NCBI RefSeq assembly: GCF_000024885.1
Contig: NC_013512.1
Span: 2,046,001 to 2,110,000 of the forward strand
Length of the DNA stretch: 64,000 bases
Reading direction: 5' to 3'
Source of the DNA: Sulfurospirillum deleyianum DSM 6946
GTDB taxonomy: Bacteria; Campylobacterota; Campylobacteria; Campylobacterales; Sulfurospirillaceae
Of this stretch, positions 26,199-34,064 are shown piece by piece. Both the position numbers and the translations under genes were made by a program. A model generated the notes under the pieces. That model was not told where the DNA came from and searched no databases. It saw only the letters and a list, made by a program, of their open reading frames with translations. Position 1 is the first letter of the stretch. Each line of letters starts with the position of its first letter.

Positions 26199-26342
26199 TT
26201 AAAAGCTATAAGAATTGATTGTAGTGTTTAGCTTGCAGGATATCTTTATCATAGACACCTCAATTTTCTCTATCTCAAACGTTTCACTCATCAAAACAAA
26301 TACAATGATCCATAAAAGCACTAAGCCAACCTTGTATTTTTT
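26199..26342 (-). other. possible small or degenerate ORF in the 320-bp gap
   Basis: Between the ATPase gene and the four-helix protein, the minus strand shows an open frame reading KYKVGLVLLWIIVFVLMSE, then TFEIEKIEVSMIKISCKLNT and INSYSF. It looks like a short membrane peptide. A strong AAAAAGGAG lies upstream, but the in-frame codon at the right distance is not a normal start. It may be a micro-protein with a lost start or a gene remnant. The gap also contains a ModE-like box and one TTACATGTAA copy. Confidence 0.25.
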
Positions 26343-26369
26343 CTCCTTTTTAAATGATATGTACCAAAA

Positions 26370-26393
26370 CAATATATTTTATTTTATATAACG
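26370..26393. promoter_or_regulatory. ModE-like operator upstream of receptor unit
   Basis: Arms CAATATAT and ATATAACG with an 8-bp A/T spacer match the ModE layout (CGnTATAT, 8 bp, ATATAACG). The right arm is perfect. It lies upstream of the minus-strand four-helix protein and TonB receptor genes. Confidence 0.5.
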
Positions 26394-26435
26394 ATAAATC
26401 TGCCCTTACCCTAAAGAGATAATTTCCTCCTTCCG

Positions 26436-27218
26436 TTACTTAATATGCACAAACGATGGAATGCAAACAGAATACCCACATACGGTCTGTTTAAGCGCAA
26501 TGTTTGTGTTGTAAAGCTCGTTGATTAGCTCTTGTGTTATCGTTTCATGTGTATCACCATGCGCTAAAATCCTCCCTTTTTTTAAAGCATAGGTATACCC
26601 ACCCAACATCAAAGCATGTTCAGGGAAATGGGTAGATTTTAAAAAGGTATACCCCTCCTTGGAGAGGAGTATGATTGTTTCCAAAAGACGCAACTGATTG
26701 CCATAGTCTAAACCCGACACAGGCTCATCCATCACCAAGATTTTTGCCCCTTGCGCCAAAGAGCGTGCTATTAAGACCAACTGTTTTTCACCACCACTCA
26801 GCGTTTGAAAAGTGCATTTTTCCAAATGCAAAATACCCAACCGCTCCATCGCTGCATGCGCAAGGGAAATGTCTATTTTTGAGGCTCTTTTAAAGCACGA
26901 TTCAAAAGCAATGCGTCCCATGAGCACAATATCTAAAGCACAAAACGCAAACGCAACTTGTGTACTTTGAGGCACATAACTAATGTGTAAAGCACGTTCT
27001 TTAATCGAATAGTTTTTTAAAGGCTTTCCTTTGAGCATTACCTCGCCACACGTTGGATTGAGTAACCCTAAAAAAAGTTTCATTAAGGTACTTTTACCAA
27101 CCCCATTTGATCCAAGTAAAGAGACGATTGAACCCTCTTGTATGCATAAATCAACCCCTTGTAAAACCACTTTATCGTTGTAGGCAAAATGAAGATTACG
27201 TGCCTCATAAAAACTCAT
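26436..27218 (-). CDS. FecE/BtuD-type ABC transporter ATPase
   Basis: 260 aa. Walker A LGSNGVGKSTLMK, Q-loop SYVPQSTQVA, signature TLSGGEKQLVLIARSL and Walker B KILVMDEPVSGLD are intact, and the switch His is in KSTHFPEH. It belongs to the iron-siderophore/vitamin B12/MolC class of ATPases. Its start overlaps the permease stop by 4 bp. With the permease and the binding protein at 31171 it would complete a type II importer. Confidence 0.87.
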   Translation of the reverse strand: MSFYEARNLHFAYNDKVVLQGVDLCIQEGSIVSLLGSNGVGKSTLMKLFLGLLNPTCGEVMLKGKPLKNYSIKERALHISYVPQSTQVAFAFCALDIVLMGRIAFESCFKRASKIDISLAHAAMERLGILHLEKCTFQTLSGGEKQLVLIARSLAQGAKILVMDEPVSGLDYGNQLRLLETIILLSKEGYTFLKSTHFPEHALMLGGYTYALKKGRILAHGDTHETITQELINELYNTNIALKQTVCGYSVCIPSFVHIK

Positions 27219-28231
27219 ACAAATCCTTTTTTAGCATTGCGAAGTGCCAGCACAAAAATCGGTATTCCAATCAAAGATGTCGCAATCCCTATGGGAATTT
27301 CAATGTTCATAGAGATGCGACACAATGTATCTACGATGACTAAAAATAGAGCACCCAAAAGCGCACACATCGGAAGGAGCACACGATTATCCGCACCCAC
27401 CAAAAAGCGCGCGATATGCGGTATAATAAGACCTACCCAACCTATCATACCAGCAACCACAACCGTGAGTGTACTCAGCAAAGTAGCAAGTAAAATAGCG
27501 CTATTGCGTACCCATGCCACTCGCACACCCAGTGCTTTTGCATCATCATCACCAAGACTTAAAATGTTGAGGTATTTACCCATCAACGAAAGCATGATGG
27601 TACTAAAAAGTAGAGGCAGCGCTACACTGCTGAGTGTGTTCATATCGACAGCACTAAAAGAGCCCATCAGCCAGTAAACAATCGTTGGAAGCTTATTGTA
27701 CGGGTCAGCAACAAACTTGGTAACGGAGAGAAGCGCTGAGAATAAAGAACTAGAAATAACGCCACCCAAAACCAATAAAATCATTTGTGAGCTATTCTTT
27801 CCATATATTTTTGCTACGACAAGAGCGACTAAAACGGCTACAAAACCAAATAAAAACGCAAAGAGTTGTACCCCTAACCAACTATCAGAAATCATGATGC
27901 CAAGGGCTGCCCCAAACGAGGCGCCCGCTAAAACACCCAATATGCCAGGAGAGACCAATGGATTGACAAACATCGCTTGAAACGCTCCACCAGAAACTGA
28001 AAGCGCAGCCCCTACAAGAAGAACGGCTAAAATACGTGGCAAGCGAATATCAAAAACAATGTTAGTAAGCAATACCACCTCATGGGGTGTCTCACCTATG
28101 TTAAAAAACTTCCATGCCAAAAACTGCCAAAGCGTCCCTAATTCAATCTCATAACGTCCCAATGCTAAAGAGATAAGCACGCTTGTAGCAAGACTGACTA
28201 CCATTAAACTAAAAAAAAGTGAATTTTTCAT
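27215..28231 (-). CDS. FecCD/BtuC-type ABC permease
   Basis: 338 aa with about ten transmembrane helices. LPRILAVLLVGAALSVSGGA, FQAMFVNPLVSPGILGVLAG and ARFLVGADNRVLLPMCALLG are family signatures. This class imports chelates (siderophores, B12) and, in Haemophilus MolBC, bare molybdate/tungstate. It precedes the ATPase in one unit. The 173-bp gap to the upstream tonB holds no recognisable riboswitch. Confidence 0.87.
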   Translation of the reverse strand: MKNSLFFSLMVVSLATSVLISLALGRYEIELGTLWQFLAWKFFNIGETPHEVVLLTNIVFDIRLPRILAVLLVGAALSVSGGAFQAMFVNPLVSPGILGVLAGASFGAALGIMISDSWLGVQLFAFLFGFVAVLVALVVAKIYGKNSSQMILLVLGGVISSSLFSALLSVTKFVADPYNKLPTIVYWLMGSFSAVDMNTLSSVALPLLFSTIMLSLMGKYLNILSLGDDDAKALGVRVAWVRNSAILLATLLSTLTVVVAGMIGWVGLIIPHIARFLVGADNRVLLPMCALLGALFLVIVDTLCRISMNIEIPIGIATSLIGIPIFVLALRNAKKGFV

Positions 28232-28404
28232 TTGCTATCCAATATTTTTCTATTTTCACCAAGACTCTCTACACTCTCCACGTAGTAACACAACAAGGTG
28301 CAAGAAGAGCAAGATTTTTCTATTCGGGCTATTTACACACCCTGTTGTACGCTATAAACCAACAACAGCCTAACAAGAAACTAGCATGACACATTGAAAA
28401 CTTC

Positions 28405-29097
28405 TTATGAAGTGAGTTTAAAAACAACAGGGACTTTAATCTCGATCTCCTCATGGGGAGGAAACTCAAAAGGCACTGCTTCAAGCACAGCATCAATCGC
28501 ATTGCGATCCAAAAGTACTTTGCCACTAGACTTTGCGATCTTAATCGATGTAGCATCGACCATTCCATTGGTATGAATTAAAAATTGCACCACGGTCTCA
28601 CCCTCTATACCCATCTTTTTTGCCGCAGAAGGATAACGAAGGCTCTCTTGAATTTTATCTCTTACTTTAGCGAGATAGACCAAAAGCAGGTCATCCTTGC
28701 GCTTTGAGAGCGTTGTTCTCATCGGTGCTTCTTGCGCCTTTGGCGTAACTGGCAATACCTCTGCTTGCTCCTTGATAGGCACATTGGAATGTATCGTTTT
28801 TTCTACAACAAGCTCTTGGATGGGCTTTTGAATGGGAAACGTTTTTGCCGATACTTTTGGCACTTTTTTTTCAAGCTTTTGCTCAACAATAGGCTTTATT
28901 TTACGTGGAAGCTCTTGCAAAATCTCCTGATGAATCATCTCAGGTTTTAGCTCCTCTAAAAAACTCACCTCTGTGATAATTAACTCTCTTATAGGAGGCT
29001 TAGGCAGCATGTCACTTCCTATAAAAAGTGCACACCCAATCAAAACATGCACCAAAAGTGTCCCAAAAGAGGCAACAACGAAATGGGATGTTTTCAC
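28405..29097 (-). CDS. tonB: TonB energy-transducing protein
   Basis: 230 aa. One N-terminal transmembrane helix (VVASFGTLLVHVLIGCALFI), a Pro/Lys/Glu-rich periplasmic linker with PIQKPIQELVVEK-like repeats, and a C-terminal TonB domain: SLRYPSAAKKMGIEGETVVQ and AVPFEFPPHEEIEIKVPVVF. It overlaps exbD by 4 bp. Being placed with a receptor and a FecCD transporter suggests it is dedicated to that system. Confidence 0.88.
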   Translation of the reverse strand: MKTSHFVVASFGTLLVHVLIGCALFIGSDMLPKPPIRELIITEVSFLEELKPEMIHQEILQELPRKIKPIVEQKLEKKVPKVSAKTFPIQKPIQELVVEKTIHSNVPIKEQAEVLPVTPKAQEAPMRTTLSKRKDDLLLVYLAKVRDKIQESLRYPSAAKKMGIEGETVVQFLIHTNGMVDATSIKIAKSSGKVLLDRNAIDAVLEAVPFEFPPHEEIEIKVPVVFKLTS

Positions 29098-29501
29098 ACT
29101 CCCCCCTTCGTTGTCTGAATCACAAACGTGCTAATGCGATGCTTTTTACAAATGTCGATGACCTTGACCACATGCTCAAACGGCGTTTTTGCATCACTTC
29201 TCAGTACGATATGAGGCTCTTGAGTGTTCATGCACGCTATTTTTGTGTCTAACGCTTCTATGGAAAGCGCCACATCATCACAATAGAGTTCTCCCACTTC
29301 TGTGAGTGATAAAACCATAGGCTTTTTCTCATCTTTTTGGTTTTGAGCATTGGATGCATGGGGGAGCGTAAGCGGAATTTTGCCTTGGGTAACAAACGTA
29401 GCTGTCACCATAAAAATGACTAAAATAACTAAGACGATGTCCACAAAAGGAGTCATATTAATCTCAGCAATATCACTTTCATAAGAAGGTTCACGCTTCA
29501 T
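29094..29501 (-). CDS. exbD: ExbD proton-channel subunit
   Basis: 135 aa. IAEINMTPFVDIVLVILVIF holds the membrane Asp essential for proton coupling, followed by a periplasmic domain (VVLSLTEVGELYCDD, HIVLRSDAKTPFEHVVKVI). It overlaps exbB by 11 bp and tonB by 4 bp. Confidence 0.9.
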   Translation of the reverse strand: MKREPSYESDIAEINMTPFVDIVLVILVIFMVTATFVTQGKIPLTLPHASNAQNQKDEKKPMVLSLTEVGELYCDDVALSIEALDTKIACMNTQEPHIVLRSDAKTPFEHVVKVIDICKKHRISTFVIQTTKGGV

Positions 29502-29937
29502 TGAGCTGTGCCTCTTTTTGAGTTAAGAAAACCTTGACACGTCTGGTAAAATAGTTATACGCAATAACACAAGGAATAGCAACAAAAAGCCCCGTTGCCG
29601 TGGCAATCAGCGCTTCAGAGATACCTTGCATAATAGGTTGAACATCAAAAGCGTTATTAGAGCCTATCGCATGAAACGCTTGAATAATACCCAACACCGT
29701 TCCAAAAAGCCCAATAAATGGTGCGTTGTTACCAAAGGTCGCTAATATGCCCAAACGCGATTCAAGACTGAGTCGCAACGTATAATAATCCATCGTTTGA
29801 TACTTCGTTTGAATTGCGCTAAACACTAAAAAACGCTCAATCATCACCCCAACAGCAATCATACTCATAACAACCAATACCCAAAGGACAGGGTCAATCC
29901 CTAGAAGGGCAAACGATAAAAGCTTTTCACTCAGCAT
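29491..29937 (-). CDS. exbB: ExbB proton-channel subunit
   Basis: 148 aa, the short form typical of campylobacterota. Three transmembrane helices, with RLGILATFGNNAPFIGLFGT, VLGIIQAF and ALIATATGLFVAIPCVIAYN carrying the conserved Thr residues of the channel. It is the first gene of exbB-exbD-tonB-permease-ATPase. Two inverted repeats of ModE type lie upstream, so metal supply probably controls it. Confidence 0.9.
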   Translation of the reverse strand: MLSEKLLSFALLGIDPVLWVLVVMSMIAVGVMIERFLVFSAIQTKYQTMDYYTLRLSLESRLGILATFGNNAPFIGLFGTVLGIIQAFHAIGSNNAFDVQPIMQGISEALIATATGLFVAIPCVIAYNYFTRRVKVFLTQKEAQLNEA

Positions 29938-29987
29938 CTTTTCTCCTTGATTAAAAACATTTTCTATGCCTTTACAACTCTCTAACA

Positions 29988-30016
29988 GTCGTTATTTACT
30001 TTATATAAATAACGAC
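29988..30016. promoter_or_regulatory. perfect 11-bp inverted repeat upstream of exbB
   Basis: GTCGTTATTTA and TAAATAACGAC are exact complements separated by CTTTATA, 51 bp before exbB. The CGTTAT/ATAACG cores are those of ModE sites, with a 9-bp rather than 8-bp core spacing. It is a strong operator candidate for the exbB unit. Confidence 0.65.
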
Positions 30017-30058
30017 CAATAAAACGAACAATAAGAATTAAGAGACATTGCATTATAT

Positions 30059-30082
30059 CGTAATATAATTATAAATATAACG
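30059..30082. promoter_or_regulatory. ModE-like operator between exbB and the ModE-TOBE gene
   Basis: CGTAATAT, 8-bp spacer AATTATAA, ATATAACG: 7 of 8 arm positions are symmetric and match the ModE consensus. It lies between divergent exbB and the regulator gene, so may act on both. The rest of the 29938-30284 gap has no other clear feature. Confidence 0.65.
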
Positions 30083-30284
30083 AAAATTTTAGCTTCTCTT
30101 TTTTACATGCGCTATGACTTACATCAAGAATGATGCTCAAACAAAGAGACATTGGCTCTTTCCATAAGTTCTTTAAAATCATTTTAGGATGCGTGTTCTA
30201 ATATAAATCATTGTAAAAATTGACGATTGATTTATGATTTGGTTATACTTTAGAGAACATAAAGATCGTAAGAAGGTGATACCC

Positions 30285-31058
30285 ATGTTAGAAGCACGAC
30301 TTTGGATGAAAAAAAGCAACAAAAACTACCTTGGTAAAGGACGTATTGAACTACTAGAGCGCATTCGTGAACATGGATCTATCCATGCTGCCGCTAAAGC
30401 AATGAAGATGAGTTATAAAGCTGCTTGGGACTCCGTCGATGCGATGAATAACCTCTCCGAAACACCCCTTGTCGAAAAAATCAGTGGTGGAAAAGGAGGT
30501 GGTGGGACACATTTAACAGCCAAAGGTGAAGAGGTAATAGCCGCTTTTCATAACCTTCAAGTGAAACATCAACAATTTTTAGATCTTTTTGGAAGCAGTG
30601 ATAATTTAGCAACCATTGTTCAAACACTGAATCGTCTTTCATTAAAACTTAGCGCTCGTAACCAACTTATCGGCACAATTAGCGCCATAAGAGAATCTCC
30701 TGTTAATGTACAAATAGAACTTACCATAAAGGCAGCCAATAAAATTTATGCTAGCATTACCAAAAACAGTTATCAAGAATTAGGACTCCACCTTGGCGAT
30801 AGCGCTATTGCTATTATCAAAGCCAGTTCAATTTTTCTCTCAAAAACGAAACCTACCATTGCGTGTGAAAACCTCTTACAGGGCAAAATCATTCAAATTC
30901 TCAGCGATACCTCTAGCACGGAAATCACCTTAGAACTAGAAAGTAAAAGTACGATTACAGCGACGATTTCAAATGAAGCATTCGAACCTTTAGGGTTAAA
31001 AATCAATGAAGAAACATATATTTTCTTTAAAGCATCTAACGTTATTTTAGGTATTTAA
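30285..31058 (+). CDS. modE: ModE molybdate/tungstate-responsive regulator with two TOBE domains
   Basis: 257 aa from the ATG at 30285, chosen because AGAAGGTG lies 7 bp upstream and the ModE homology begins at once; a frame 17 codons longer is possible. The N-terminal winged helix has ELLERIREHGSIHAAAKAMK, MSYKAAWDSVDAMNN and GGKGGGGTHLTAKG. Two Mop/TOBE repeats follow (RNQLIGTISAIRESPVNVQI, LLQGKIIQILSDTSSTEITL), which bind oxyanions in ModE dimers. This is the full E. coli-like architecture, unlike the TOBE-less regulator at 21746. It is divergent from exbB, across two operator-like repeats. Confidence 0.88.
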   Translation: MLEARLWMKKSNKNYLGKGRIELLERIREHGSIHAAAKAMKMSYKAAWDSVDAMNNLSETPLVEKISGGKGGGGTHLTAKGEEVIAAFHNLQVKHQQFLDLFGSSDNLATIVQTLNRLSLKLSARNQLIGTISAIRESPVNVQIELTIKAANKIYASITKNSYQELGLHLGDSAIAIIKASSIFLSKTKPTIACENLLQGKIIQILSDTSSTEITLELESKSTITATISNEAFEPLGLKINEETYIFFKASNVILGI

Positions 31059-31117
31059 AGCCAATACGCCTTGATAAATTTCTAAACTTTTAATTTTAGA
31101 AAGAACTTTAAGATTTT

Positions 31118-31141
31118 CATTATATATTTATTTATACAATG
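31118..31141. promoter_or_regulatory. ModE-like operator before binding-protein/radical SAM operon
   Basis: CATTATAT, 8-bp spacer, ATACAATG, 29 bp before the start codon, where it would overlap the promoter. It shares the CATT variant with the site at 34024. Confidence 0.45.
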
Positions 31142-31170
31142 CAAAGACATTTTCCATACGGAGGCGTTTT

Positions 31171-32193
31171 ATGCATGTGTTCATTTTTTTTCTACTGTTC
31201 GTAACCTCACTTTTTGCAAATGAGTCGCGAACATTTTTAGATGTTAGCAACAAGCCTATTGTACTTCCTGAGCATATCACTCGCATTTATGGCTCAGCTC
31301 CACCCATTAGTTTTATGATTTATGTCATTGATGACACCCCACTGATTGGTGTTAATTCTCCACAAACAAATAAAGACAACAACAATGGTGAAAAATTTTT
31401 AAGTAAACATTTCATGGAACTTCCTATTTTAGGAGGTTGGCATGGCAACAATATTCCCAATTTAGAAGCAATTTTAGCCGCAAAGCCTGATGTAATTATC
31501 ACATGGGATACGCCACTACTCAATGAAAAAACAGCTAAAGATTTAGCACGCATTTCTATTCCTGCTCTGAAAGTAAATATTGACGATTCGCAAAACTACC
31601 CTGAGGTTTTTCGCTACCTTGGAAGAGTTATGCAAAAAGAAGAGCGTGCCAATGCACTAGCTAACATGGCGCAAACCTATTTAGATGAGCTCAAAACTTT
31701 TGTAGCAAGTATCCCTGAAAAAGAGCGTACCAAAGTCTATTACGCTGAAGGTGATTTTGGGCTTCAAACAGAATGTGACCGCTCTTTTCACTCTGAACCT
31801 TTAGCCCTAGCTGGAGGTAACTTAGTGCATAAATGCGTGCAAAACAGTGTTGTAGGATTACAAGAAGTAAGTTTTGAACAGATTATTTTATATGACCCAG
31901 AAGTTATCATCGTTCAAAATCCAACGTTTTATAAAACCGTCTTTCGTGAGAAAAAATGGGCAGTGCTCAAAGCCGTTCAAAATAAAAAAGTATACTTAGT
32001 CCCAAAATCCCCCTTTAATTGGACAGATAGACCACCTTCTTTTATGCGTATTCTTGGGGCACATTGGATTGCGAGCAAACTCTATCCCACACGCTATCCC
32101 TATAAAATTGAAGACAAAGTCAAAGCATTTTATCAGCTCTTTTTTGGTGTTGAACTCAGTAACGAAGATTTAAAAACCTATTTTAAGTTATAG
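31171..32193 (+). CDS. class III (FecB/BtuF/MolA-type) periplasmic binding protein
   Basis: 340 aa with signal peptide MHVFIFFLLFVTSLFANESR. Two lobes joined by a long helix: N-lobe (HITRIYGSAPPISFMIYVI, NLEAILAAKPDVIITWDTP) and C-lobe (RTKVYYAEGDFGLQTECDRS, FHSEPLALAGGNLVHK, VSFEQIILYDPEVIIV). This is the soluble partner of FecCD transporters; the permease and ATPase just across the divergent promoter are the obvious match. The preceding ModE gene and operator suggest a molybdenum/tungsten ligand. GGAGG precedes the start. Confidence 0.83.
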   Translation: MHVFIFFLLFVTSLFANESRTFLDVSNKPIVLPEHITRIYGSAPPISFMIYVIDDTPLIGVNSPQTNKDNNNGEKFLSKHFMELPILGGWHGNNIPNLEAILAAKPDVIITWDTPLLNEKTAKDLARISIPALKVNIDDSQNYPEVFRYLGRVMQKEERANALANMAQTYLDELKTFVASIPEKERTKVYYAEGDFGLQTECDRSFHSEPLALAGGNLVHKCVQNSVVGLQEVSFEQIILYDPEVIIVQNPTFYKTVFREKKWAVLKAVQNKKVYLVPKSPFNWTDRPPSFMRILGAHWIASKLYPTRYPYKIEDKVKAFYQLFFGVELSNEDLKTYFKL

Positions 32194-32210
32194 CAACAAA
32201 AGGATATTTT

Positions 32211-33992
32211 ATGATTTGCCCGATTTGTGAACGACGATGCCATGTCGAAGAAAAAGGCATTGGGATGTGTGGTCGCTATGAATGCCAAGACCATGCCATG
32301 ATAGAGCGTTTTCCAAACGCATACCTTGTTGTAGCACCCATTTCAGCAGAAACCATGCCTGTGCTGCACTTTCACCCTCGTGCCAAATTTTTGCAAATCA
32401 GCACCACTGGGTGTAATTTTGACTGTTTGGGGTGCATCTCAACCGTGGTTGCTAAGGAGATGAATGTACAAAGCCCAGCGCTTAAAAAGCTTTCGCCGAT
32501 GCAAATTATCAACAAAGCCTTAGAGCAAGCGTGTGATGGCATTGTTTTTCTTATGAATGACCCTCTCGCCTCGTTTTACACCTTTTTAGAGATTTGCACA
32601 CTGGCTAAAAAACATGGACTTTTGACAGGGTGCTCTACCAATGGTTATTTTACGCAAAAATCCCTAGCCTTACTTTCCCCTTATTTGGATTTTGTCAATA
32701 TTGGGCTTAAAGGCTTGTGCAATGATGTTTACCGTAGTTGCGGTGCGTCCAGCTACAAGCCTGTATTACGCAATATCGAGCTTTTTCACCATCAAGGTGT
32801 GCACGTTGAAGTGGCGTGCATTCATAAAACAGACAACGAAGAAGAGCTTTTAAAAATTGCCCAAACATTGGCAAACATCTCCAAAGAGATTCCCCTCCAA
32901 ATTATGCGATTTATCCCTATTGAAGATGCGAGCATCACCCTAGAGCCTTCCATCTTAGCATCTGAAACCCTTTACAAAAAACTCTTATCGCATCTTGATT
33001 ACGTCTATCTTTTCAACTCCCCTGGAACGGAGTCTTTAAATACTCACTGCCCTAAATGTGGCGCATTGATTTTTGAGCGAGATTTTTACGGTCCTATGGG
33101 CGCAAAGCTAAGAGCCATTCACCCAAACTATCACAAACACACCTGCCCAAACTGCCATCACATTCTTCCCATCAAAGGAGAGCCTGCCGAAAAAATCTTC
33201 AATGAAGATGGTTTTGAAGGCGGCTATCCACTCACAAGAGCGTTGGAAATCGTAGAGGGAACACTTGCGACACTAGGCGTAAAGAAGCAAAAAGATGTCA
33301 CCGCATGTTGGGAAAAACTCTTGCAAAATGATGGACTACGACGCTTACATGTAAACATTCAAAACTTTGACGATTATGCCAACACAATAAAGTATCTTGC
33401 AAACCTCACCCACAAAGAAACTCTGGCTCAAAAGCTCCTTGCTTACATGAGAGAAAAGATTGCCATAATCACCCAAGAATTACCCAAAATTGACGTTAAA
33501 CCACGGGTCTATTATGTGATGGGAAAACCCTTATTTGCACTCGAAGAAGAACGCCTTGAAAATCAGTTGGTTGAAATGGCAGGTGGTATCAGTGTCAATA
33601 AAGGGCTGGATTTGCAGGGAAGACCTGGAAAAAAGATATCTGTCGAAATGCTCAACGCACTCAACCCTGATATTATCTTTATCTCATCATTTTTAGACTG
33701 CCCGCTCGATGAGTTTTACATGTATTGTGAAAAACAAGGCATCGTCGTCGAAGCACTCAAACAAAAACGTATCTACACACACCTTGCACCCTGTTTTGAT
33801 TTTGGAAGCCCCCGTTGGATTTTGGGCTTGATGCACATCGCCAACATGCTCCATCCAACGCTTTACCATTTCGATGTTTTAGAAGAGGCTAAAGTCTTTT
33901 ACCGCCTCTTTTATGAAAGCACCTTTAGCCTCCCCACGCTCAATCGTTCCTTTGCAAAACCAAGCCAATATCACACAATGGTTCAAATTTAG
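32211..33992 (+). CDS. radical SAM protein fused to a cytoplasmic binding-protein lobe
   Basis: 593 aa, no signal peptide. Residues 3-25 hold a Cys cluster (CPICERRC...CGRYEC), as in AmmeMemoRadiSam/PflA-like enzymes. C68, C72 and C75 form the radical SAM CX3CX2C motif (TTGCNFDCLGC). A four-Cys zinc-ribbon follows at 280-315. From about residue 430 the chain matches the C-lobe of the neighbouring periplasmic protein: VYYVMGKPLFALEEERLENQ, LVEMAGGISV, EMLNALNPDIIFIS and a C-terminal VFYRLFYE helix. The binding lobe is therefore cytoplasmic. It begins 18 bp after the binding-protein gene and is probably cotranscribed. I infer a role in modifying or releasing the imported metal chelate; no characterised homologue of this fusion is known to me. 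Confidence 0.8.
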   Translation: MICPICERRCHVEEKGIGMCGRYECQDHAMIERFPNAYLVVAPISAETMPVLHFHPRAKFLQISTTGCNFDCLGCISTVVAKEMNVQSPALKKLSPMQIINKALEQACDGIVFLMNDPLASFYTFLEICTLAKKHGLLTGCSTNGYFTQKSLALLSPYLDFVNIGLKGLCNDVYRSCGASSYKPVLRNIELFHHQGVHVEVACIHKTDNEEELLKIAQTLANISKEIPLQIMRFIPIEDASITLEPSILASETLYKKLLSHLDYVYLFNSPGTESLNTHCPKCGALIFERDFYGPMGAKLRAIHPNYHKHTCPNCHHILPIKGEPAEKIFNEDGFEGGYPLTRALEIVEGTLATLGVKKQKDVTACWEKLLQNDGLRRLHVNIQNFDDYANTIKYLANLTHKETLAQKLLAYMREKIAIITQELPKIDVKPRVYYVMGKPLFALEEERLENQLVEMAGGISVNKGLDLQGRPGKKISVEMLNALNPDIIFISSFLDCPLDEFYMYCEKQGIVVEALKQKRIYTHLAPCFDFGSPRWILGLMHIANMLHPTLYHFDVLEEAKVFYRLFYESTFSLPTLNRSFAKPSQYHTMVQI

Positions 33993-34023
33993 ACACACTC
34001 CTCTTGTACTTCCCTTCAAAATT

Positions 34024-34047
34024 CATTATAGTTTTAAATATATAATG
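34024..34047. promoter_or_regulatory. ModE-like inverted repeat before methyltransferase remnant
   Basis: CATTATAG, 8-bp spacer, ATATAATG. The wider repeat AAATTCATTATA / TATAATGAATTT is a perfect 12-bp pair around a 10-bp loop, extended by CCTTC/GAAGG with one bulged base. It could be an operator or a terminator of the radical SAM gene. Confidence 0.45.
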
Positions 34048-34064
34048 AATTTTGAAGGATTTTC

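Noticed and set aside
27189-27677. 162-aa plus-strand open frame inside the FecCD permease
   Set aside because: Low-complexity Ala/Thr/Arg/Ser-rich product typical of the reverse of a membrane-protein gene.
28232-28404. Cobalamin riboswitch between tonB and the permease gene
   Set aside because: I looked for the B12 box and core on the minus strand and found no convincing match; the TonB/FecCD combination alone does not justify the call.
34015-34056. Insertion-element terminal repeat at the inverted repeat before the methyltransferase remnant
   Set aside because: The arms enclose only a 10-bp loop, there is no target duplication or transposase fragment, and an operator or terminator explains it.
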